A DNA stretch of 64,000 nt from DSSM01 sp964484125 (GTDB taxonomy: Bacteria > Bacteroidota > Ignavibacteria > Tepidaquicellales > Tepidaquicellaceae). The notes below the pieces were generated by a model, which ran no database searches, had not been told where the DNA came from, and saw only the letters and a list, made by a program, of their open reading frames with translations. Location of the stretch: contig CAZAEK010000004.1 of NCBI GenBank assembly GCA_964484125.1, positions 1 through 64,000 on the forward strand. The letters run 5' to 3'. The translations under genes were made by a program, and so were the position numbers. The stretch's first letter is position 1, and the number at the start of each line of letters is the position of its first letter. This document shows positions 28,040 through 35,878 of this stretch, one piece after another.

Positions 28040-28421
28040 AAAGATGTATTACTTTGCCGGATTTTGTTTTTTGGGATTTATATTGACGATATATTTGTTA
28101 TTTTATTTCAAAAACATAAATAATTTTAATGATATTATTTCTGTAATTTTAAGTTTTATAGTTGTTTCGATTAATTTAATTGTTGGTATAAGTTCTTTTA
28201 AAAAAATTTTTATAGCTGATAATAAAAAATTTATGGTTCAGTTTTTCGGCTCTATGTTTATAAGGATGATATTTATGTTAATTTATATTCTGATAACAAT
28301 TGCATTAATAAAACTGCCAAGAGTACCATTAGTTTTTTCTTTTTTTGGATTTTATTTATTTGCTTTAATATTTGAAATATATTATTTATCTGTTATAACG
28401 AAAAAAATACAATTACGATAA
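28023..28421 (+). CDS. AtpI-like membrane protein (ATP synthase protein I)
   Basis: Protein of 132 residues with four predicted membrane helices (about 9-28, 36-55, 73-95, 100-122) and short basic loops. Sequence identity to known AtpI cannot be judged here, but size, topology and position just before atpB are those of the AtpI/ATP synthase protein I family, which assists c-ring assembly. It overlaps the AtpZ-like gene by 17 bases and ends 4 bases before the TTG start of atpB, so it is part of the operon. Confidence 0.62.
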   Translation: MKLMNKKMYYFAGFCFLGFILTIYLLFYFKNINNFNDIISVILSFIVVSINLIVGISSFKKIFIADNKKFMVQFFGSMFIRMIFMLIYILITIALIKLPRVPLVFSFFGFYLFALIFEIYYLSVITKKIQLR

Positions 28422-28425
28422 GAAT

Positions 28426-29331
28426 TTGAAAAAAATATTACTATTAGTTTTCGCTGTTTTTATATTTACGTTATTATCAAATGGAATCAATACTGTTTTT
28501 GCAAGTTCCGATCCTTCTGGTCATTCAAATGAAGACGAAGGTAAGTTTGATATAATTGAGAAAGTTGTTGATCATGATTATGTTGACTTTTACTTCTTTG
28601 GAAAGTTGAAGCTTCCCAAATTCCCACCTGTCCATATTGGAGGACTTACAATAGATTTCTCAATAACGAAATCATTATTCATGATGTTTGTTGTCTCCGT
28701 TTTGTTGATTTTAGTTCTGTGGAGAGCTGCAAGAATAAATACAAACAACGTAGTCCCCAAGGGTATTGGTAATATGGTGGAATCTATTATTGTTTTTATA
28801 CGTGATGAGATTGTAATTCCCAATATGGGTAAAGACGGTTTAAAATTATTACCTTTTTTCCTTACAGTATTTTTCTTTATTCTTTTTTCAAATCTTTTTG
28901 GATTAATTCCTTTTATGGCACAGCCGACTAAGAACATTAATGTAACAACAGGTCTTGCATTAATTTCCTTTATAACAACACAGGCAATGGGAATAAAGAA
29001 AAACGGATTTATTGGCTATTTCAAAGGTTTAGTACCGGGAGGAGTACCTGTGTTCGTATTGCCTATTATGATTGTAGTAGAATTTATAGGATTATTTACG
29101 AAGCCATTTGCATTGCTTATGCGTCTGTTTGCGAATATTACTGCCGGTTCAATTATAGTATTATCACTTGTAGGTTTAATTTTTATTATGCAATATGCAG
29201 GAGCCGTTATAGCGGTTCCTTTTGCATTATTTATATACATGCTTGAGATATTTGTTTCATTACTTCAGGCATATATTTTTACAATGTTATCAGTATTATT
29301 TGTAAACATGGCAATGCATCAGGAACATTAA
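28426..29331 (+). CDS. atpB: ATP synthase F0 subunit a
   Basis: Proton-channel subunit of the membrane sector. The 301 residues begin with a signal-like hydrophobic segment (1-25) and an extended N-terminal region of about 80 residues, as in Bacteroidota and Chlorobi relatives. The essential Arg lies in the conserved LLMRLFANITAGS helix. The final helices (MLEIFVSLLQAYIFTMLSVLF) match the family C-terminus. The start is TTG. It is 50 bases ahead of atpE, whose own Shine-Dalgarno sequence lies in that gap. Confidence 0.93.
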   Translation: MKKILLLVFAVFIFTLLSNGINTVFASSDPSGHSNEDEGKFDIIEKVVDHDYVDFYFFGKLKLPKFPPVHIGGLTIDFSITKSLFMMFVVSVLLILVLWRAARINTNNVVPKGIGNMVESIIVFIRDEIVIPNMGKDGLKLLPFFLTVFFFILFSNLFGLIPFMAQPTKNINVTTGLALISFITTQAMGIKKNGFIGYFKGLVPGGVPVFVLPIMIVVEFIGLFTKPFALLMRLFANITAGSIIVLSLVGLIFIMQYAGAVIAVPFALFIYMLEIFVSLLQAYIFTMLSVLFVNMAMHQEH

Positions 29332-29381
29332 AATTTTATTAAACAAATATTATAAAAAAAACTAAAGGAGAATAAAAAGAA

Positions 29382-29603
29382 ATGGATTTAGCTTATTTAG
29401 CAGCCGGAATTGGTGCAGGATTAGTAGTAATCGGAGCAGCATTTGGAATTGGAAAAATTGCAAGTGCGGCAATGGAAGCAAGCGGAAGAAACCCAGAAGC
29501 ACTTGGTGAAATCAGGACATCAATGATTATTGCAGCAGCTCTTATCGAAGGTGTTGCATTATTTGGACTTGTTATTTGTATTTTACTAGCAATAAAGAGC
29601 TAA
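29382..29603 (+). CDS. atpE: ATP synthase F0 subunit c
   Basis: Rotor-ring proteolipid of 73 residues forming a helical hairpin. Helix 1 has the Gly-rich packing motif (9-24), the polar loop has R36-N37-P38, and helix 2 carries the ion-binding Glu E56 (AALIEGVALFG). The residue after E56 is Gly rather than Ser or Thr, and helix 1 lacks the Gln of sodium rings, so a proton ring is inferred. It is preceded by a good AAAGGAG (29364-29370), one of few strong ribosome sites in the window, fitting the high copy number of subunit c. Confidence 0.94.
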   Translation: MDLAYLAAGIGAGLVVIGAAFGIGKIASAAMEASGRNPEALGEIRTSMIIAAALIEGVALFGLVICILLAIKS

Positions 29604-29614
29604 TTTTATTAACA

Positions 29615-29631
29615 ACCGGTTAAAATCCGGT
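29615..29631 (+). other. Small hairpin between atpE and atpF
   Basis: ACCGG at 29615-29619 and CCGGT at 29627-29631 pair around a 7-base loop. The downstream sequence is AT-rich but has no proper T run, so it is not a convincing terminator. In an operon where subunit c is needed in excess, such a hairpin could mark an mRNA processing or 3' protection site after atpE. This is an inference from position only. Confidence 0.4.
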
Positions 29632-29653
29632 ATTATTATTTTAAAATGAAATT

Positions 29654-30205
29654 ATGTTAAATATAGCGAATATAGCGCTTATATTTTTATTAAGCGAACC
29701 CGGACATGAAAAACCCGGGCTTTTATCTGTGAACCCCGGTCTTATTATCTGGACGATAATAATATTTGTTATATTATTATTAGTGTTGAAAAAGATTGCC
29801 TGGGGACCGCTATTAAAGGCATTAAATGGAAGGGAAGAGACAATCAGGGCTGCACTTGAAAATGCTGAGGCACAAAACAGGGAAGCAAAACTGCTAATGG
29901 AGCAGAACAAGAAAAATCTTTCCGAAGCAAATGCCCAGGCAATGAAAATTATAAACGAAGGCAAAGAAGCAGCTAACAGGATAAAAGAAGATATAGTGAA
30001 CAAGGCAAATGAGATGACCAAAAATATGATTGAACAGGCAAAAAAAGAAATAGAAATGCAGAAAGAAACTGCGCTTGAAAAGATTAAAGATGAAATTTCG
30101 GAAGTTGCTATAAAAACAGCCGAAATGATTATTAATGCAAATCTTGATCCTGAAAAGCAAAAGAAACTGATTGACGAATTTATAACGAGAATTCCAAAGA
30201 ATTAA
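29654..30205 (+). CDS. atpF: ATP synthase F0 subunit b
   Basis: Peripheral stalk subunit of 183 residues. It has an N-terminal membrane segment (about 26-45, GLIIWTIIIFVILLLVL) followed by 'KKIAWGPLLKALNGREETI', the classical start of the stalk helix, then a long charged coiled coil to the end. About 25 residues precede the membrane helix. It starts at ATG and lies 50 bases after atpE. The next gene (atpH) starts 9 bases downstream. Confidence 0.9.
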   Translation: MLNIANIALIFLLSEPGHEKPGLLSVNPGLIIWTIIIFVILLLVLKKIAWGPLLKALNGREETIRAALENAEAQNREAKLLMEQNKKNLSEANAQAMKIINEGKEAANRIKEDIVNKANEMTKNMIEQAKKEIEMQKETALEKIKDEISEVAIKTAEMIINANLDPEKQKKLIDEFITRIPKN

Positions 30206-30214
30206 TTATTAAGG

Positions 30215-30766
30215 ATGCAAATACGAATAATAAAAAGATATTCAACAGCATTATATAAATCAGCAAAAGAATCTAAGAATGAGGATCAATTAGCTGATGA
30301 AGTTTCTTCCTTATTGAAGTTAATTAAGGATTCAAGAGATTTATCTTTGTTTTTTAATAGCCCGGTAATAAGACGTGAAAAGAAACTGCAGACAGTAGAA
30401 GCAATTTTTTCAGGGAAAGTTTCGCATACACTATTGAATTTCATTAAAATGTTGATAGATAATAAACGTGAATCTTTAATAAGTGAAATTCTGAATGATT
30501 TTATTGACTATAAAAATGAAAAAGATGGAATAATAAGGGTTACAATTAACACGGTAATTGAACTAAATGATGATGAAAAACGAAAGATAATAGACAAAAT
30601 ACAGGAAAAAACAGGTTATAAATGTATTCCTGAATTCAAGAAAGACCCGGATTTAATTGGCGGGTTTACGGTTTTTTACAAGGACAAAGTTATAGACGCA
30701 AGTGTAAAAAATCAGTTATTAAATATAAAGAAATTATTTAAGAAAAGTGTATTATTTCAAAATTAA
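30215..30766 (+). CDS. atpH: ATP synthase F1 subunit delta
   Basis: Stator subunit linking the b stalk to the alpha3-beta3 head, 183 residues. The N-terminal helical bundle starts 'RIIKRYSTALYKSAKE'. The C-terminal part has 'FIDYKNEKDGIIRVTINTV' and the family ending 'DPDLIGGFTVFYKDKVID', followed by 'VKNQLLNIKKLF'. It is preceded by AAGGA close to the ATG. It lies between atpF and atpA in the standard order. Confidence 0.9.
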   Translation: MQIRIIKRYSTALYKSAKESKNEDQLADEVSSLLKLIKDSRDLSLFFNSPVIRREKKLQTVEAIFSGKVSHTLLNFIKMLIDNKRESLISEILNDFIDYKNEKDGIIRVTINTVIELNDDEKRKIIDKIQEKTGYKCIPEFKKDPDLIGGFTVFYKDKVIDASVKNQLLNIKKLFKKSVLFQN

Positions 30767-30785
30767 CACAGCCAAGGAGCAATAA

Positions 30786-32312
30786 ATGTTAGATTTAAAA
30801 TCAGGTGAAGTATCTTCAGTATTACTGAAACAATTATCTGGATTCAATCAGGAAGCCGAAATATATGAAGTAGGTACAGTATTATCTGTAGGAGACGGCG
30901 TAGCGAGAGTATATGGATTGTTAAATTGTCAGGCGAGCGAATTACTTGAGTTTCCTAATGGAGTTTTTGGCATAGCAATGAATCTTGATGAAGATAATGT
31001 AGGTTGCGTTCTTTTCGGTGAGTCACATCTTGTAAAAGAAGGTGATAAAGTTAAACGTACTGGAAGAATTGCTTCAGTGCCTGTTGGTAAAAGTTTATTA
31101 GGGAGAGTCGTTAACCCCTTAGGACAGTCATTAGACGGTAAAGGTGATATCAAAGTTGATACATATCTTCCGATAGAAAGGAAAGCCCTTGGTGTAATGC
31201 AAAGACAACCGGTAAAAGAACCATTACAGACCGGTTTGAAATCTGTTGACTCTATGATACCGATTGGTCGTGGACAGAGGGAATTAATAATTGGCGACAG
31301 ACAGACTGGTAAAACAGCAGTAGCCATTGATACAATAATTAATCAAAAAGGCAAAGATGTTTATTGCATATATGTGGCAATAGGTCAAAAGGGTTCTACT
31401 GTTGCACAGGTAGTAAGAAGTCTTGAAGAAGCAGGCGCTATGGAATATACAACTGTTGTTTCTGCAACAGCTTCAGATCCAGCCCCAATGCAGTTCATTG
31501 CACCATATTCAGGTGCTTCAATGGGAGAGTATTTCCGCGACAGAGGAATGCATGCTCTTGTAGTATATGATGATTTAACAAAGCAGGCTGCTGCATACAG
31601 GGAAATCTCACTTCTTCTCAGAAGACCTCCGGGACGTGAAGCATATCCCGGTGATGTTTTTTATCTGCATTCAAGATTGCTTGAAAGAGCATCGAAATTA
31701 TCAGAAGATTTAGGAGGTGGTTCACTAACTGCATTACCTGTTATTGAAACAAAGGAAGGCGATGTATCAGCTTATATCCCAACTAACGTAATTTCAATTA
31801 CAGATGGTCAGATTTATCTCGAACCAAATTTATTCAATAATGGAATCAGGCCGGCAATTAATGTTGGTATTTCAGTATCAAGAGTAGGTGGAAGTGCTCA
31901 GATTAAAGCTATGAAAAAAATTGCAGGTTCGTTAAGGTTAGATCTTGCACAGTACAGGGAATTAGAAGCTTTTGCAAAATTTGGTTCTGACTTGGATAAG
32001 GCGACATTACAACAGCTAAGGAGAGGTGAAAGACTTGTTGAAGTACTAAAACAGAAACAGTACGTTCCAATGGATGTAGAGAAGCAGATTTGTATAATAT
32101 ACGCAGCTACAAAAGGTTATTTAGATGAATTACCTTTAAATGTAATTGCAAAGTATGAATCAGACTTCCTGTCAGAAATGGAAAATATGCATAAAGACAT
32201 ACTTGATGAAATAATGCAGGTAAAGGATTTAACCCCTGAGATTGAAAATAAGCTAAAAAATGTTGTGAGCGAATTTACCGAAAGGTTTAAATCATCTATT
32301 AATTTAAAATAA
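30786..32312 (+). CDS. atpA: ATP synthase F1 subunit alpha
   Basis: Non-catalytic nucleotide-binding subunit of the F1 head, 508 residues as usual. The Walker A motif GDRQTGKT is at 170-177. Other hallmarks are 'IPIGRGQRELIIGDRQTG', 'LLRRPPGREAYPGDVFYLHS', 'VISITDGQIYLEPNLF' and 'INVGISVSRVGGSAQ' with the Arg finger. A strong AAGGAG (30774-30779) precedes the ATG. A 90-residue unknown gene starts one base after its stop codon, where atpG would be expected. Confidence 0.96.
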   Translation: MLDLKSGEVSSVLLKQLSGFNQEAEIYEVGTVLSVGDGVARVYGLLNCQASELLEFPNGVFGIAMNLDEDNVGCVLFGESHLVKEGDKVKRTGRIASVPVGKSLLGRVVNPLGQSLDGKGDIKVDTYLPIERKALGVMQRQPVKEPLQTGLKSVDSMIPIGRGQRELIIGDRQTGKTAVAIDTIINQKGKDVYCIYVAIGQKGSTVAQVVRSLEEAGAMEYTTVVSATASDPAPMQFIAPYSGASMGEYFRDRGMHALVVYDDLTKQAAAYREISLLLRRPPGREAYPGDVFYLHSRLLERASKLSEDLGGGSLTALPVIETKEGDVSAYIPTNVISITDGQIYLEPNLFNNGIRPAINVGISVSRVGGSAQIKAMKKIAGSLRLDLAQYRELEAFAKFGSDLDKATLQQLRRGERLVEVLKQKQYVPMDVEKQICIIYAATKGYLDELPLNVIAKYESDFLSEMENMHKDILDEIMQVKDLTPEIENKLKNVVSEFTERFKSSINLK

Positions 32313-32313
32313 A

Positions 32314-32586
32314 ATGACAACAAAACCTCCAGCAGAAATTGATTACTTCAGCGATGAAGAGCAGATTAAAAAAATATATAATCTGACCGAGTCTCTTTCA
32401 GAGATAATACCTGTAACAAACGAAAGATACAGATTAGCTTACTGCCTTGACCTTTATATTAATGGAAAGATTAATGGTTTGCTGGAAACAATTGATCAGG
32501 CGAGACCATCGTCAAGTTCTATGGAATTTCCTGAACTTGAAAAAATAATAAAACAGAAACTTACTGAATTTAATTTAATTAAATAA
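32314..32586 (+). CDS. Unknown 90-residue protein between atpA and atpG
   Basis: Not recognised. It is a small soluble protein, predicted mostly helical, with no membrane segment and no cysteine pair. It has an acidic N-terminus (EIDYFSDEEQIKKIYNL), a central LAYCLDLYINGKINGLLE, a Ser-rich linker (PSSSS, about 67-71) and a helical C-terminus. It begins one base after atpA and ends two bases before atpG, so it is almost certainly translated with them. Codon use looks like its neighbours. A role tied to the F1 sector (assembly or inhibition) is a guess from location only. The spacing and clean ATG argue against a spurious frame. Confidence 0.7.
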   Translation: MTTKPPAEIDYFSDEEQIKKIYNLTESLSEIIPVTNERYRLAYCLDLYINGKINGLLETIDQARPSSSSMEFPELEKIIKQKLTEFNLIK

Positions 32587-32588
32587 AT

Positions 32589-33458
32589 TTGGCGACATTA
32601 AAAGAAATACGCATACGCATAGCAACTACAAAGAATATGCAGAAGATTACCAAGGCAATGAAAATGGTAGCAGCTGCTAAATTGAGAAAAGCACAGGATA
32701 AAATAATAGCCACCCGACCTTATGCAAATAAATTAAATGAGTTATTTCATCACGTTATATCAGTTGCCGAACAGAAAGGTAATCCTTTAATAACGGGACG
32801 GGAAGTAAATAAGGTTTTAGTTGTAGTAATGACATCTGACAGGGGCTTATGCGGTTCTTTTAATGCAAACATAACAAAGTTTGCAAGTAAATATATTAGT
32901 GAGCTTGATAAGGAAGTTAAAATAATCACAATCGGTAAAAAAGCAGGTGATTATTTCAGCAAACGGAATTATAATGTAATTGGAAAATATAATGGCTTCT
33001 TTGCTCAACTAAATATAGATGATTCAATAAAGTTAGTAAATAAAATTGTTGAAGGATACAATAATAGCGATTACGACAAAGTTTTATTGATATATAATGA
33101 ATTCAAATCTGTTGCAAAACAGGAAATAACATGTCAGCAATTTTTACCGCTAAATACAGAAACAGAGGGTAAAACAAAGAATACAGGAAATCAGATAGAT
33201 TATATTTATGAGCCGTCTTCTTCAGAAATTCTTAATAGCTTAATACCAAAGCAACTCAATATTCAGTTCTGGAAATCATTACTTGAATCAAATGCTTCAG
33301 AGCACGGTGCAAGAATGACTGCAATGGAGATAGCAACCAACAATGCTACAGATTTACTTAAATATTTAGGGCTGCAGTATAACCGTGCAAGACAAGATTC
33401 TATTACGACCGAGCTGCTTGAAATTGTAGCCGGAGCTGAAGCACTTCAAAAGGGCTGA
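32589..33458 (+). CDS. atpG: ATP synthase F1 subunit gamma
   Basis: Central rotor shaft subunit, 289 residues. The N-terminal helix 'IRIRIATTKNMQKITKAMKM' and the C-terminal helix with 'HGARMTAMEIATNNATDLL' and 'NRARQDSITTELLEIVAGA' are diagnostic. The middle has 'SDRGLCGSFNANI'. The start is TTG, two bases after the unknown gene. atpD (beta) and atpC (epsilon) do not follow; the next gene is rqcH, so the catalytic subunit must be encoded elsewhere. Confidence 0.95.
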   Translation: MATLKEIRIRIATTKNMQKITKAMKMVAAAKLRKAQDKIIATRPYANKLNELFHHVISVAEQKGNPLITGREVNKVLVVVMTSDRGLCGSFNANITKFASKYISELDKEVKIITIGKKAGDYFSKRNYNVIGKYNGFFAQLNIDDSIKLVNKIVEGYNNSDYDKVLLIYNEFKSVAKQEITCQQFLPLNTETEGKTKNTGNQIDYIYEPSSSEILNSLIPKQLNIQFWKSLLESNASEHGARMTAMEIATNNATDLLKYLGLQYNRARQDSITTELLEIVAGAEALQKG

Positions 33459-33472
33459 GTCCATTCCATATT

Positions 33473-35065
33473 ATGATCTTCGATTATTATACAATAAGGG
33501 AGATTTCCAGGTATTGCGATAATAATCTCAAAGGTGCAATATTAACAGATGTTTTTTCGCAGGATAAAGATAAAATAGTATTCACTATTGTAATAAATAT
33601 AAACCGTAAAATTTCAATAGAGTTTTCATGTTCAACTGAATTTCCGTATTTCAGGATTGTGGATGAATTTAAGAAATCAAAAAGGAATTCAGTCACTCTT
33701 ATGCCTGAAATATTGAATTATACATGCGAAAAAGTAAATTTATTTAACAATGACAGAATAATATCCTTAACATTAACAGAAGAAAATATAATACTATTTT
33801 CAATGATACCTTCAAGGTATAATGCTTTATTGGTGAAAAAAGGGATAATAATTGATTCATTTAAAAATTCAAATAAATTATCGGGAAGTGAAGTTAAAGA
33901 TTATTTCAGCATTAAAACAGCGAATATAAAAAAAGAAATCAGAACTTATAAAGATTATCTGAAAAATCTTAACCCAAAATTGAACAACTATTACATTACA
34001 GAGATTTGTTATAGATGTAAAGTTTCAGAAGATTCCACGATTTGCGAAGAAAAGGTTGAATTATTAAAACAAGAAGCAGAAAAAATAAATACTGAATTGT
34101 TGAATCCGGTATTTCTTAAATATTTTTATAATGATAAATCTTTTCATTCATTATCAGAATTAAGAAGTATAAGTACTAACAAGGAAAAATATGATTCCAT
34201 TGTCAGTTTGTTAAGTACCATAATAACCGAAAATCTCAGGAGAATTCAGTTAAGTAAAAAGAAAAGTGAAATACTTGAAAAATACAGTAAAAAAATTGAT
34301 TCTTTGAAGAAAAAAATACTGAGCATTGATAAGAATATTGAACACAACACTAATTCGCTAATTTATAAAGAATATGGAGATATTATATATTCAAATTTGT
34401 TTAATATAAAAAAAGGCGATAGCGAATTCAGTTATAATAATGGCGATGAAATAAAAGTCATAAAACTTAAAAAGGAATACAGCCCTCAGCTAAATGCAGA
34501 ATATTATTACAGAAAATATAAAAGGCAAAAAAACTCAATTGAGGAACTTAAAAGAAAAAAAGAATTATTGAATATTGTTTTAGAGAAAGAAATGAAGGAA
34601 TTTAATGATATTATTGAAAATAATAACTTAAAAAAAATAAACAAGATGCATAAAGAAGAATTAAATGATAAAGAAGAAACAGAAAAAAAATATTTCAGGA
34701 AATTTGTTTTAAATGAAAATTACCAGGTGTGGGTTGGGAAAGATTCGTATTCCAATGATTTGCTTACGATGAGATATTCTTCTCCAAATGACTACTGGTT
34801 TCACGTAAGAGGAGCTACAGGGTCTCATACAGTTCTAAAAATGAACAATAAAACCTTGAAGCCGGATAAAGAAATAGTTAGAATTGCAGCATCAATAGCT
34901 GCATATTACAGCAAAGCGAGAAATGCTTCTAATGTCCCCGTAGCATATTGTGAAAGAAAATATGTAAAGAAAACCAAGGGCTTAAAACAGGGAAGCGTAA
35001 TAATGGAGAGGGAAAAAATAGTAAATGTGAAGCCAGAAATTCCAGGTATAGAGAAAGTCAATTAA
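33473..35065 (+). CDS. rqcH: Ribosome-quality-control protein RqcH (NFACT family)
   Basis: Rqc2/RqcH homologue of 530 residues that binds obstructed 50S subunits and recruits tRNA-Ala to add C-terminal alanine tails. The NFACT-N domain comes first, with the D94-R95 pair (NNDRIISL) equivalent to the tRNA-binding DR motif. A coiled-coil region spans about 255-400. The C-terminal NFACT-R domain has 'WVGKDSYSNDLLTMR' and 'DYWFHVRGATGSHTVL'. In other bacteria this family was also described as a fibronectin-binding protein. It starts 14 bases after atpG and may be co-transcribed with it. Confidence 0.87.
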   Translation: MIFDYYTIREISRYCDNNLKGAILTDVFSQDKDKIVFTIVININRKISIEFSCSTEFPYFRIVDEFKKSKRNSVTLMPEILNYTCEKVNLFNNDRIISLTLTEENIILFSMIPSRYNALLVKKGIIIDSFKNSNKLSGSEVKDYFSIKTANIKKEIRTYKDYLKNLNPKLNNYYITEICYRCKVSEDSTICEEKVELLKQEAEKINTELLNPVFLKYFYNDKSFHSLSELRSISTNKEKYDSIVSLLSTIITENLRRIQLSKKKSEILEKYSKKIDSLKKKILSIDKNIEHNTNSLIYKEYGDIIYSNLFNIKKGDSEFSYNNGDEIKVIKLKKEYSPQLNAEYYYRKYKRQKNSIEELKRKKELLNIVLEKEMKEFNDIIENNNLKKINKMHKEELNDKEETEKKYFRKFVLNENYQVWVGKDSYSNDLLTMRYSSPNDYWFHVRGATGSHTVLKMNNKTLKPDKEIVRIAASIAAYYSKARNASNVPVAYCERKYVKKTKGLKQGSVIMEREKIVNVKPEIPGIEKVN

Positions 35066-35225
35066 TATATTGATAAAACAATAAGTAAGATTTGCATTGC
35101 AGAAGATTTTTTTAAAATAATCATTAAAAAACAATTTGATTTAAATAAATAAATACATTGCTTTTTTATATTCAAAAAATTATGTTTATAGGAAAATTTT
35201 TTTAATAATTAAACAAGGAGAATAA

Positions 35226-35768
35226 ATGTTTAAAAGACGTTTAATGGTTTTTGTTGTTGTCTTCACTTTTGCTCTTAGTAGTCTGTTTAGTTTCCCGTTA
35301 AGTAGTACATCTGCAAAAGAAAATCGGATAGATAAAACAGAACAGACTTCTAAAGGAAAGAAAAACAAAGGTAAGAGAACAAGCAAGACCAGTTCAAGAA
35401 AAAAATCTTCCGAAAAGAAGACAACAGCAAATAAAAAGACTTCAAAGAAGAATACATCCAAGAAAAAGTCTTCAGGGAAAAAAACATCAAAGAAGACTTC
35501 AAAAAAGAACTTAAAGAAAGGAACAAAGAAGAGTTCAAAAAAACGTTCAACTAAGAAGTCAAGAAGAAATTCAACACCAAGAGTGAGAACATATACTCCT
35601 CCTAAAACAAACACAAATCCGGGAACTTACACTCCGCCAAAGACTTATGAACCTAAAAAGGAAGAAAACAAGCAAGAGAATAAAGGCAGAGAATATAAGA
35701 GAGAGGTTACAAATCCAAATAACGAACCGGTAAAGAAAGAACCTAAGAAAGAAGGCGAAGAAAGTTAA
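35226..35768 (+). CDS. Exported Lys/Ser/Thr-rich low-complexity protein
   Basis: Not assigned to a family. The 180 residues begin with a signal peptide (basic MFKRR, hydrophobic 7-25, likely cleavage after SSTSA near 30). Residues 40-115 are almost entirely Lys, Ser and Thr in KKTSKK-like units, resembling the tails of bacterial histone H1-like proteins but behind an export signal. A Pro/Thr segment with TYTPPKT twice (about 122-141) and a Lys/Glu tail follow. It has a strong AAGGAG site (35215-35220) and its own terminator, so it is a single-gene unit. A role in binding acidic polymers or the cell wall is inference. Confidence 0.75.
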   Translation: MFKRRLMVFVVVFTFALSSLFSFPLSSTSAKENRIDKTEQTSKGKKNKGKRTSKTSSRKKSSEKKTTANKKTSKKNTSKKKSSGKKTSKKTSKKNLKKGTKKSSKKRSTKKSRRNSTPRVRTYTPPKTNTNPGTYTPPKTYEPKKEENKQENKGREYKREVTNPNNEPVKKEPKKEGEES

Positions 35769-35807
35769 TTCTTGTATTGCTGTTGTAGAAGTTAACCTTA
35801 AATAATG

Positions 35808-35838
35808 GAGCCTGCATAAGAAATGCAGGCTCTTTTTT
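35808..35838 (+). terminator. Rho-independent terminator after the Lys-rich gene
   Basis: GAGCCTGCAT (35808-35817) and ATGCAGGCTC (35823-35832) form a perfect 10-bp stem with a 5-base loop, followed by six T's. It separates the Lys-rich protein gene from pheT. Confidence 0.92.
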
Positions 35839-35878
35839 GTGTTTAAAGTGTTTTTTTATATGTTTATATTGATAAATC

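Noticed and set aside
35186..35614. 142-codon open frame on the - strand, rich in Phe, Leu and Val
   Set aside because: It is the reverse complement of the Lys-rich coding region; its composition follows from the AAG/AAA repeats, and it has no start context of its own.
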